Shown here: positions 46,311-57,449 of the stretch, one piece after another
How positions within the stretch are numbered: the first letter of the stretch is position 1
Layout: every line of letters starts with the position of its first letter
Assembly: GCF_009730915.1 (NCBI RefSeq)
Contig: NC_052484.1
Location: 1,798,001-1,862,000, forward strand
Direction: 5' to 3'
Source: Dioscorea cayenensis subsp. rotundata
Taxonomy: Eukaryota > Streptophyta > Magnoliopsida > Dioscoreales > Dioscoreaceae
DNA length: 64,000 bases
Notes under the pieces: model-generated
What the model saw: only the letters and a program-made list of their open reading frames with translations
Databases searched by the model: none
What the model was told of the DNA's origin: nothing
Program-made: the position numbers and the translations under genes

Positions 46311-47308
46311 TGTTACAGGTGAGATGTGATTAGAGTCTCAGCAGGATTGCGTGCGAGTATATGGACACAGCAGTGCTTTCTTCCCTTGTAGCATTCTTAG
46401 ACATTTTTCTTGAAAGATATTTATCATTTGACTGACTTGGGGGCAGTAGTTTGCCGTCCATCTTTATTAGAAGACTCGTCAAATCTTTAAATATCTACTT
46501 ACCTTCGTTGTAATCCGTATTTCTCAGTTTTATTAGTATTAGACGTTTGGCTCTTTTTTTCTCAAAACTAGCTAATAGGTGAAAACCATTATGGACCAGT
46601 AAAGGGGGGTATTATTGTAAAAAGAATTAATTTAATTACTTGAGATATCCCAATTATCAAAATCTAGCTTCTAGATGACTTTATAGCAGCTCAGCCAATC
46701 GCATACTAAAAAATGGGTGTGGTAGTTACTAAACAAGCTCACAAACCTAATAACAGAGTGAGCAAGGGAACTAAAACATTAATGGCAATACAAGGATTCA
46801 AGATATCTTGGTGAAATCTCTGTAAAAACATGTATCTAGTTTAATATATTTAAAGGACATGAACATCTAGGTTGAGATTGCCCCCGCACTTTGTCACATG
46901 CCAAGTTTCAAATTATTTTTTTTATGTCAATGGATATCATCTTAATGATTGTAATTCTTTTATTAATCAATTTAACTATAAACTTTTCATTATTAATTTC
47001 TAGAATGATTGTTATATTTTTTAAATATGTTATAAATTTTAATTATTACTTGTGTTGATTTAATTGTTATTAATTAATTTTCATTAATTTTTAGATTACC
47101 GTATTTATATCTATTGTATACTTACATTATCCAATTTGTTAATCTATGATTATTACTGTTAAGCTCCCTGTGAATAAGAAAAATAACTAAAATCTCAGAT
47201 GCAATTGAGAAATAACATAAGATACTTTTTCTCAAAAGATACAATAAAAAGGAAGGGTCACACCATTGTCAAAAGAACATCACAGAGAAACCTAAAGTAA
47301 TGAAGAAG

Positions 47309-47349
<41 letters not shown>

Positions 47350-47690
47350 ACTTGCTCAGAATTCTAATTATTGTAATACAACAAAAGAAATGAAGGAATG
47401 AACTCTTTAAAGGAAAATCGTCAATATACCTGCCTACTTTCATAGTCTACTTAAAAGCCGATTTTCTTTTCTTAACAATGGCAAATCTCATTTTCTGAGC
47501 CTACTAAAGCACGAACAACCCCAAAAGTAGTAAAATAATGCTATAATTAAGAAGATTATAGTAATAGCAAGGCAAACATGCAAAAGTTCAACGCAATAAG
47601 AGAAAATTAGTATCAAATATAAAGCGGATCAAAAGAATTTAATAATTCCATTCAAGTTCAAGTGTCATATGAAACTTAGGTTAATATCAT
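46311..47690. other. 5' flank of the NLR gene and intergenic DNA
   Basis: No coding sequence. Presumed promoter lies in 46311-46700. AT-rich beyond that. Perfect (AC)n microsatellite at 47311-47343. Confidence 0.5.
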
Positions 47691-48129
47691 GAGTGGGTAG
47701 TGTAGTATAGTCATTTTTTATTTTAAACATGGAACTTCAATTTATATTATTTTGATCACTCAACTTTAATTTGTATTCACAAAGAGAGTCCAAGGGGATT
47801 CTATAAGTATGTTGACGTGTACGCCGGATTTTTCTTATCAACATCAATTCACTGTGTCATTTGAGTACTTGGACATGGCATGTCATCAAAGAAAGCCACA
47901 TGACTATTCTTATTGACATGGCACATGTTACATTAGCCTGAAACAAACTAGTTAATAAGAGTGGCAACGTGGTTTGCTTTGATGATGTGGCATTTCCATG
48001 TATGTACATATGTGGCGTACATATCTTCAAATTCTCTTGGTGAACACAAATTAAAATTAGGTAACCAAAATAATATAAATTGGAGTTCAATCCTTAAAAT
48101 GAAAAATGAGTCTAGTACGGTACCCACTC
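47691..48129. mobile_element. MITE, 439 bp, with about 105-bp terminal inverted repeats
   Basis: Ends are GAGTGGGTA (47691) and TACCCACTC (48129). The inverted homology continues inward through TCATTTTTTATTTTAA / TTAAAATGAAAAATGA, ACTTCAATTTATATTATTTT / AAAATAATATAAATTGGAGT and TTTGTATTCACAAAGAG / CTCTTGGTGAACACAAA. The interior is noncoding. Long TIRs suggest a Mutator-like MITE. No clear TSD. Confidence 0.75.
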
Positions 48130-48399
48130 AAAAAATTTACCCAATGAAACCCATACTGACAACTTATAAGTATTCCAAGCAAAGCATGGAGAAATTGCCT
48201 TTTCTAGATTTAGCAGTTTTTTTTTTTTGAAAAAAAAGCTGCTAGTGTTAAGTTTTATTCAATAAGAAAGAAAAGATACACATGACAAAACACTAAAGGA
48301 AATTTTTTTGCAATCAAGGTATATAAACTTCTCTCCATTCATAAAACTGATGTAGTTCCCATTCATAAAACTTCTCTCCATTGATTTGATTGTTCAAGC

Positions 48400-51300
48400 A
48401 TTCTTTTTTTTTTTTATTAAAGTGGATAAACCACAACTTTATTGAAAAAGATACGGAGTAGGAATAGAAAGTACAGAGTGAACCAGCAACAAACAGTAAG
48501 GGAAACAACAACAAATAAGTTAGAGAGCTATCACCAGAAGTAATAAGCTTCTAACAACAAAGCAAACTAAAAAAACCAATGGAAATAAAGAACAAAGAAA
48601 AACAGAAACGCAGCTGAGAAGATGAAGTCCGCCAGGAGGAAGCAAAGGTCTTCATCTGCTGCTAGAGAACAGGTGGTGAATTACTCTCGACCCAGTGACT
48701 CTGTGGTGTTGTTGTGCTCAGTCAAACGTGAGCCCCGAAAGACAAGAGCCCGCTTGAGTTTTTGAAAAGAGTCCAAAGGAAGATGTTGAAGCTAGGAATC
48801 CTTAGCTGTAGAAAAAAGGCAAGAACCATATGAATGATTTTAGCAATAATAGAGAATAAAGGCAGGAACTTAGAATTGAAAATGCGATTGTTTCTCTCAA
48901 GCTAAATATTCCAGCAAATTGCCCTGGAAATAAGATCCCACAAAGTTGGTTGATTGATATCTATGGCTGGAATCCAAGATATCCAAATCTTAGAAAAAGA
49001 TCGTGAATGCATACGTAAGTTTAGAGCTTGTTCAAGGAAAGCCTAGACTCGTTCAGTGAATTAACACTTAAGAAGGAGATGATTAGTTGTTTCCGAGTCC
49101 TTATGGCACAACACACAAGTGTTCGTCGCCTGCTGCGCGTTACATCCCTTTTTCGCTAGGTTGGAAAGAGTAAGAATTTTATCATCACTTGCTAACCAAT
49201 AGAAAAGGGTTTCTTTTTCTTGGGCATTCCAATTTCCAGAACTGAGGGTATAGAGTTCAATGCATTCCTCCATCAATTAAGAACTTGTAGAAGGAGCGAA
49301 CAGAGAAAACTTTGTTGCTCTCCAGTTTCCAAATTTCCAGGTCTTCTTGATTGCTGGAGCAATCTAGAATGGAGGAACAAAAGGAAAGACTTTTAGAGGG
49401 GGAAGTTGTGTGAAAGAAAGCCTCATGCAAAGAAAGTTCTAGAGTATAATGCCTAATTGTAACCCCAGGGAAATTATAATCATTGAAGAGGTCTGGCTAT
49501 AGGTCCTTAGGGGCCTGCCCCTATAGGCTATTATTATACCAAAGCAGAGTGGAATTGCCATTTTTGATAGTCTTGAAAATGCAAGATTTGAAGGAGGGTA
49601 AAATTGGTGTGATCCCTGTCTAGAAGAAAGATTTGTTCCTAGGTGGTAAGTGGTGCATTGGTCCTGGAGGTCCACCATTAAGATAGTTATAATGAATGAT
49701 TCTAGACCAACAGCTTGATAGACCAGAATAAATTTTCCACTACCATTTACCTAGTAGAGCTTTATTGAAGTCATGTAGATTAAGAATACCCCAACCTCCC
49801 ATGTCACATGGTCTACAAATCCTTTTCCAAGCTACTAAGTGAAACCCCTTCAATCCCAACTCCGGCCCTTTCCAAAGAAAGTCTCCTCTAATTTTGTCAA
49901 TCTCTTTAACTACCCAAGCTGGAAGGTAGAACACTGGCATCCAGTATGCCGGAATTGAGGATAAGATAGAGTTTACAAGGGTGAGGCGACCAATAAGAGA
50001 AAGATAATTGGTTTTCTAGGACGTGAGCTTGGCACAAACCATAAGAGTCAGTTTCGTCCAGTCCTGTCTTCTGGGTTACCTCCCTCAAAGCGGGACACCA
50101 AAATAAGCAAGCTAAAGACAATCCCTCTTACTGTTGAGAATTGCTGCTGAGGCTACGTTAGGTTGGAAAACCATAATTAGTGGAATACAGGCAACTCTTA
50201 GAGAAATTGATGGTAAGTCCTGAGGTGTCTTCAAAAAGATAGAGAATCAATTTAATGATTTGAAGGTCTTCCTGCCCACCAGCAGTGAAGATGATGAGAT
50301 CATCTGCATATTAGAGGTGGCAAATGTTATCCAAGGGTTCAATGGGAACTCCTAAAAGGACTTTTGATCTGAGCGCGTGGTAGAACATGGCACTCAACGT
50401 ATCAGCTACTAACGTAAAGAGCATAGGGGAGAGAGGGTCCCTTTATCTAAGACCTCTCTGACAACAAATGCAGCCTTGTTGTTCTCCATTGATTAGAACT
50501 CTAGATTTGGCAGAACTGAGAATATTGTGAATCCAAGATAACCAGTGAGGTCCAAACCCTCTAGTGGCTAAGATGTCTTGGAGGAAATTCCAATATAAAG
50601 AATCAAAGGCTTTTACAAAATCAACTTAGGAAACATGCCCAAGAAGTTTCTGCTTCTGAATATTGAAAATTAGTTCCTGAGCAGCAACAATGGTGTTGGC
50701 AATGCATCTTCCTTTAATGAATACAGATTGAGAATCATCAATCAATGAATTGATAATCTGACTTAGTTAATTAGCAAGAAGTTTTGAAATAATTTTTCAA
50801 GAATAATTAATAAGACTAATAGGTTTGTAATCATTAATATATTCAGGAGAGGAAGTCTTGGCAATGAGAGCTAAGTTAACCCAATTTAGCAATTCAAGAT
50901 TGGCCTTGCCCTCATAAAAATCATCGCAAAGAATAACACAGGTGTCCCTGGCTAGATTCTAGTGTTTTTGGAAGAAGAACATGGGGAATCCATCAGGTCC
51001 TGGCACCTTATTAGCTCTTAATTCAAACACTGCTTGCTTAATTTCCTCAATGGAAAAAGGATGCTCAAGGTGTAAAGGTCGACATTTACTTTGTGACCAA
51101 ATAGAAATTGCCAATCTAGGAGAAAACGAAATGGTCTAGGTTTTCCAAGACGATCACGAAAATGCTCTGTGAAGATCCTACCTAGATTTGAATTCCTTTC
51201 AACCTAACTCCCATTGTGGCAAATGCGCGGAATAAAGTTTTTATTACGCCTTCCATTGGCTATCAAATGGAAGTACTTAGTGTTGGCATCACCCTCTTTG

Positions 51301-52831
51301 AGCCAAGTGATGCTAGAGCATTGCTTCTGTATAATTCCTTTTGTCTTAGCAGAGATGAGAGTTCCAATCTAATCTGGGAGTTATGTAGGATATTAACATT
51401 AGAAAGAGCTCTACTTTCACTAATGGCATCAAGGGAATGCATCTCTAAAAGAAGGGAATTTTTATGAATTCTTAAGGACCCAAAGGATTCTAAGGCTCAT
51501 TTGCGGAGCTTATGTTTCAGATGAATTAATCTTTTGGTGAGAATGAAAGCTCCACATCCATCAGGGTTGATCCCAGTCCACCAATCCTGGATGAGAGATC
51601 CAAGGTTCTCATCAGAGTACCATGGTTTCTCAAAGTGAAAGGTCTTCGGTCTCAGAGGTTGTGAGCCGAATTCTAAACAAATTGGGGCATGATCAGACCC
51701 AAATCTAGGAAGAGCAAATTAGCAAGTCCTTAGAAAGAAAGTAGACCAATTTTGGGAAAGATGTACCCAGATTGGATCAACTTGACCATTTGCCCAAGCG
51801 AATATTTGACCATGTAGAGGCGTGAAGGGGGGGGGGTCGATCAGACTAAGGTCATCTAGAAAATTTTGCGCATCTGCTAAGTCTCCTAGGTTTGGAATGC
51901 CTTTGCTTTTATCATTCAGGGAAAAAACTGTGTTAAAGTCCCCACAAATGATCCAAGGAGAAGAACTCAAAGTTCTGACAAAACATAATTCATTCCAGAA
52001 GTCATTTTTGAGAGATCTAGCGTTAGGTCCATAAACCGTTGTACAGAGCCAGACAGAGTTGTCTATTTTGTTAGTAAATTCTGAGGTCAAGGTGAAAGTC
52101 CCTGAATGAATTAGGGATCCACAGACTCGATCTTTGTCCCAGGCCATGACTAGTCCTCCAGAAGAACTAGAGACCGGCAAGTAAAAATAGGAATTTAAAA
52201 GTCGACCACTAATAGATTTTCACATGGAAGTGTGAAGGTCATGAAGTTTGGTCGCCTGAAGACAAACTAAGTCTGCTTTGGAATTGAATAAGAAGTCTTT
52301 TACTAAGTGACATTTGGAAGGTCTTCCTAGACCTCTAACATTCCAAGAAAGAACTTTCATTTAGAAATATTAGCAGTCCAGCCAGAAGGACCTGCTCAGA
52401 GAGAAGAGGAAGCAACTCTCTCTCCAATTCAAGGTTCTTAATTATGTTCAGGCATTTAAATTTATGATTAGGGGAACCCATGAAGTTCACAACACAAGAG
52501 TTACTATAATTCAAAAATTGAGCATCAGACCAAGAATTAAGAATAGAGCAATTTGAAGAGGGCGTACTATCTCTGGGATCCTCTGGAATTTTTTTCTTGG
52601 CAGACCTAGGTGGATGAGGGATAAATCCTGCCTCTTCATTCCAGTGGGTAGAGGGGTTCTTGGCTCTTTCACTCCTGTGAATTTGGTCTTACATAAGAAT
52701 TGAGCCAGAGAAACTGTGAGATGAATCTTATGAGAGTTAAAATTCTCAGGAGCACTTACTTTCTCTAACCCCATCTCACTGACACAGGGTCCAGGAATAG
52801 AGTCACCCTGTTCAGTTGGAGCTAGATCCTT
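48400..52831 (-). mobile_element. Decayed L1-type LINE (ORF1 tail, endonuclease, RT, zf-RVT, 3' end)
   Basis: Minus strand, 5' to 3'. Remnant ORF1-like sequence at 52774-52400. ORF2 begins MKVLSWNVRGLGRP near 52359, an APE-type endonuclease continuing VWLCTTVYGPN and WIICGDFNTVF (to about 51720). The RT core follows, with YADDLIIF near 50290. Next come FLWKGPELGLKGFHLVAW and GGWGILNLHDFNKALLGKW (49740-49940), the zf-RVT finger CVLCHKDSETTNHLLLKC (49061-49120), and a 3' UTR ending GTGGTTTATCCACTTTAAT with a poly-A tail (poly-T at about 48402-48414 on plus). Many stops and frameshifts; in the endonuclease the usual catalytic Glu context LQETK reads LQATK. Inactive. Confidence 0.85.
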
Positions 52832-52898
52832 TTATCAGTCAGTATATATATATTTTTTAAATTAATGGATAAACCACTTCATTAAATTATCAGTCAGT
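52832..52898 (-). mobile_element. 43-bp LINE 3'-end insertion with 12-bp TSD
   Basis: TTATCAGTCAGT occurs at 52832-52843 and again at 52887-52898. Between them is a 43-bp insert. On the minus strand it reads AAGTGGTTTATCCATTAATT and then an A/T-rich tail, which is the 3' end of the LINE family seen at 48.4 kb and 40.77 kb. An extreme 5'-truncated insertion. Confidence 0.8.
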
Positions 52899-53693
52899 GT
52901 ACTCTTGTGCGTGGAATAGTATTCATATTTATAAGTCACGGGTTTAATGCAATTGCTTAAATCCTTTTTGAACCCTCTACTCTTAATCCACCAGCATTTC
53001 CCAACCTAAGTGATGTAGAAGATTTATAAGGGCAAACTCAATTGTGGAAAAATGCAAACTGCATTCCTCTACAATTTCTTTGACCGACAACAAATGCGAT
53101 AAACTCAAGATCATGTCATCGGAAATCTTAATAACTGTTCAAAAATCTCTCTGGCATGAACCTTTTTTCAAGCCCCATGCTTCACTCTTGCTTTGATATT
53201 ATTTTTTTTGGACAAATGGCAACAAGCTCCACCGTTTAAGGGTATCAAAGTGATATGTAGGCGCAAAGGTATATCAGTTATATTGGTTTAATGATACATA
53301 AAGATTTATTATGTTGGGTGGACTAACATGAAGGGCAAAAAAATTCTCTTTACTGTGCAACCCTAAAGGGGTAGAAAATATGACTTCGTCCATAAAGGAC
53401 ACACATTGGGACATATTAATAAGTACTTCTATAGTATCGGATCCTAGTCGACAATGAATAAATAGTATTTCTACGCTATTGGGGCATGAGATTTTGAACC
53501 AGTGTATTGATCTCTTACTTTGATAAGTACTCATTCTTTTGTGTGAATCAATGTCCTTGATGGTTTCCAGAGAAAGTAGCAATGGAGTCTAAGGATGTTG
53601 TCTTACCATGTCTTTTAGTACAAAACGAGAGGCCTTACTTCCTTCATACTTTGTTTATTAATGATTGCCTAAGGCTGAAGTCTTTTCCAAAAG
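52899..53693. other. Intergenic DNA
   Basis: No recognisable gene. Short open frames only. Target region of the solo LTR. Confidence 0.4.
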
Positions 53694-53698
53694 GCCTC

Positions 53699-55385
53699 TG
53701 ATAAGTGCCTGAGTAGACATATTTTTCTATATCTTTTACATGCATTGAGTATCATTTGTACCATGGTTTATGTCTCATAAAATTTATTTGGTTTTCTTTT
53801 GTGCAATTAGGTTGTGAATGCGTTGAAGGAAGAAGAAGAAGCAAAAATAGGTTATAAATACACATTTTGGGAGTTTTTGTGCAATCTAAGAATCAAGACA
53901 CAAAAGGAGCTCATGTACATGGAGGTGTGTGTCAACTTCTAAGAGAATTCGAGCCAATTTGTGAGTTGGAAGGGCACAAAGACAGTCACACAACCATGTC
54001 TCTACTTGTGTGAAGAATACAAGAGCTTCCAAATGATGATTCGACGAGAAAAATATTTATAAACTACCATGTGGACGTGTTGCCGACCATGTGGTATCAA
54101 AAAAAGAGTATGTGAGCAGCGTTTTATGAAGAGTACTGTAGCAAAATAATGTAGCATTTTACTGTAGCAGTATTGTCACGTGGAGGCACGTGACAGTCGC
54201 GGTTTACGCTTATAAATAGCCGTTTTGCCCTATTCTTTGGACTTTTTGCTAGCGTTCGAAGGGAAAAGTAGCTAGGGTTTCAAGAGGAGGTCTTTGGTTA
54301 ATTTGGGGGGTGTTCTTCACCAACTTTGATAAAATCTTTTCTCCGTCATAGCATCGAGGGGGCCTTCGGCAGCCTAGCTTTGGAGAGGGATCCTTCAAGA
54401 CGTTGAGCGACCCATCAAGGCCATCAACACGAATTCAAGGGGGTTTTATTCTATGGTTTACATTGCTTTTTATTGCATTATTCTTTGCTTTATAACTTCC
54501 CCATGGAGGAATAAACCCTAGTAGGTATTTGGGCATGTGAACCCTAAGATCTTATCTTTTGTACTGACTTACTTTATATTTTCTATTATTTCCAAGTTTA
54601 TTTGAGTTTTAATCTTGTTTTCTCATTGCTTGCATGTCGTATTGATCTTTGTGATTGATTGGTAATGCATGATTTTTTGCCTTGGTGAGAGATAGGTCTC
54701 CATTAGGGTTAGAACTCCAAGATTAAAGAGGGTTGAGAGGGTGAGTCATGAGATAGTGGAGTGTCCCCTTTCCCCTTGGATGAGTGCTTTCTATCTCCGT
54801 ATTCCCTAAGCGTTATGTAACCATATTTGATGTGAGGCGTAAGATTGAGAGATTTCTCTGCCATGACCTTGTAGGGGGTTAGGGGTCTTTCGCCTAGAAG
54901 TAGGGTTAGGTCTATTTTTAGGAATCGGTTGCACTCCTAGGTATCCCTAGAGTTTATTGCGGTTATATGTGGTGTGAGATGTTGAGATTGAGTGATTTCT
55001 CTACCGAGACCTCATAGAGGACTAGTATCAGTGGCCTGGAGGCAGGGACCGATTGTTTTTGGATTACCTCAACTCATCCAACTCGATTTAGGAACATTTA
55101 GTAAGTCTTGCGCTTTATGTTGGATCCTAGTGGGAGCATTGCCCATGTACCTCATCTTTATTGATTGAGATCTCCCTTGTTTTTTATTTTCCCTTTGCTT
55201 GCTTGCGATATTCTTATTCTTGCAATTAAGTTCATTTCATCACAATCTTGATTCTGACTAGATAACTGAGAAGTGGTTAATACTAATACTTCCGTTCCCT
55301 ATGGATTCGACTATCCATCTCACCGGGTATTTTATTACTTCGACACTCGTGCACTTGAGGTACACACACGCAATTCGGTCTGTCA
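53699..55385. mobile_element. Solo LTR, 1687 bp, TSD GCCTC
   Basis: Begins TGATAAGTGCCTGAGTAGAC and ends GCAATTCGGTCTGTCA. Identical flanking 5-bp repeats GCCTC at 53694-53698 and 55386-55390. Internal features include a TATA-like TTATAAATAGCC near 54210, as in an LTR promoter. A 3' part with TTCCCTATGGATTCGAC, ACCGGGTATTTTATTACTT and CTCGTGCACTTGAGG closely resembles the ends of plant Ty3/gypsy LTRs. No internal domain is present, so this is a solo LTR. Family unrelated to the LTR at 19.2 kb. Confidence 0.82.
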
Positions 55386-55390
55386 GCCTC

Positions 55391-56085
55391 CATTCATTTC
55401 TTCCTCATTTTTTTTAAAAAAAAAAGAAAAATAAGATTCCATGTATGCTTGGATATGGAGAGGCTGTGTGAACTGTAGGAGATTATTTCTAGATTCTCTC
55501 AACAATCTCATGTCCAGTAGCAGGAGAACAAGCTTTAAAGTGCATTGTCACAAGTCCTTTCTTTCTATTAGCAATTTTTATTTGTTTAGTTGAATGTTTC
55601 ATGCATTTTTTATTCAACAACCTTAAAATACCAATTTATTTATTATTTTGATGAAATGTTCACAAGTCACGTGTCAGGGGTGTTCACATGCGTGGAATTA
55701 TTACCTCAACACATCTATTCACTTACTCTACATGAACTGATGTTCAAAAGCCCCTCCTTAGCAAAAACCACAAACGCCCTACACAAGGGACCCTGTGGTA
55801 ATAGACCAAGAGGTCGTTGCAATGTACCATTTTTTTTAGGTTCTTTTCAATTTTATGTTTTAAAATAATTTGTTTTAATTTATTGAAATATATATTATAT
55901 CATATCTAAATTGATAAGTAAATGATGATATTATCTACTTTTGACTTCATTTCAAACCTAAATATGAATCTTATGTTTAGCATTTTTCCCCAATATAATC
56001 AATATTTTAATTAGAATTAATACGATGGTTGGTCTCATATTTTTACAATTCAACTATTTTCAACAAAATCCACTGTGGAATTTAA
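55391..56085. other. AT-rich intergenic DNA
   Basis: No coding signal and no recognisable element. Confidence 0.4.
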
Positions 56086-56560
56086 TTGTTCCTTAAGCAT
56101 CCATCGAAGAGATCCTTCTTGTGGGGAGGTTTACTACATTGCTTCTCACGTTTTAGGGCTTGTATATCCTATGATATGCAAGGTGGTGTTTCCACACTCT
56201 TTTGGTTTGATGGTTGGCTTGGAGGAAGAGCTCCTAGGGACTTATGGCCTGACATTTTTGCAACCAATCAACATTCTTTTGCCATGATTAATGACATTGC
56301 ACACATGTTCCTGTCCGAATTGAGAGAAGTAGACCCTTCTCTCGATGATTTGAAATCTAGTATGGGCAGTGAGACAAGGAACATGAAAAGATGAAGGCTT
56401 ACTCCTAACAGAACATTCTCAATTAAATCCATATACAATTTTGTGGTAGATGGGGGACTTCGATGTCAAACCATCTAAGCCATTTGGAAAGGATTCTACC
56501 CTAGGAAGGTCAAGGCCTACATGCGCTTAGCATGGGATAACAAGATATTTTGTGATACCA
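56086..56560 (+). pseudogene. LINE ORF2 C-terminal fragment
   Basis: The plus strand reads SFLWGGLLHCFSRFRACIS, GGVSTLFWFDGWLGGRAPRD, then after a stop FSIKSIYNFVVDGGLRCQTI and YPRKVKAYMRLAWDNKIF. This is the segment between the reverse transcriptase and zf-RVT parts of plant LINEs. It stops where the 40097 fragment's LTLENLAKRRC would begin. Dead fragment without a 3' end. Confidence 0.65.
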
Positions 56561-56757
56561 AGGGACTTTCGTGCGGTATTTTTTTTATATTTTGGGTGTG
56601 CATAGTAGTATGGTTTGAGTAGTTGGGGAGTTCCTGGCAGTAGAAAGGCCGTTTCTACATTTTCTGTAGAATACATGAATGAAATCCACACTAGCATGCA
56701 CACGCTCGAAAGATGCAATAGTACTATAGGAAATGTACTGTAGCAATCGGCAAAAAA

Positions 56758-56820
56758 ACACATGGCCATGTGGAATTTCCACATGGCCATGTGTAAAGTA
56801 ACATGGCCATGTGTAAATAC
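56758..56820. repeat. Perfect palindrome of CACATGGCCATGTG
   Basis: Arms of 18 bp (56758-56775 and 56777-56794) are perfect reverse complements around one T. Each arm contains ACATGGCCATGT, itself a palindrome. A third partial copy follows at about 56800-56814. Lies in TE-like DNA. Confidence 0.85.
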
Positions 56821-57169
56821 AATTCCCTAAACCTTTTATTTCTTAATCTATTAATCATAAATGGATGATGATAACTACATAAATTAAACAACTAATTAAA
56901 TTACTAATTATGTGAGGATGAGACAAGGCATGAAAAAAAAATTCAAAACAAAACTAGAACTAAGTATGATTAATTTAATTCTCATATTTGATCATCATTA
57001 CCATTAAAAATAAAAAAGTATAAAAATAAAATAAATCCTAAATGATTTATACATCTTAAACAATTCTAAGTTTCTATTTTTCTCATACTCTAAACTCCAA
57101 AGCTCCAAAAAAATCCAAAATAATATTTTCAACAAATCAAGACTCGAAAGAGTATCGTGAAATAAAGAA

Positions 57170-57449
57170 AAAAAAGAGCCCGAATTACATGCCCCCAAGT
57201 CCTTTTCTTAAAAAACAAAAACAAAAACAAAGAAAAACAAAAAACAAAAAAACAAAAAAACAAAAACAAAAACAAAAATAAAAATTGAAAACCGGGTTCC
57301 ATCCGGTTTTGGTCCGACCGCAGGTTCACGGGTTTGGCAGGTTTGGCCCGGTTCAAAATTCGGTCAGCATTAATCCTAAAACCGGATCAGCCATGGGCTC
57401 CCGGTTTGTTTTCCGATCCGACCAGCTAGTCCGGTCCGGTTTTCAAAAA
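57170..57449. repeat. A-rich tract and CCGGTT-rich noncoding block beside arm 2
   Basis: 57205-57285 is built of AACAAAAACA-like repeats. 57286-57445 has many CCGGTT/GGTCCGGTT motifs, unusually GC-rich for this window, and ends abruptly where arm 2 begins. A transposon-derived origin is likely but the class is unknown. Confidence 0.4.

Noticed and set aside
48215..48400. Possible second LINE 3' end (poly-T then AAGTTTTATTCAATAAG)
   Set aside because: Tail-like composition but lacks the GTTTATCCA signature of the other copies; too short to support.
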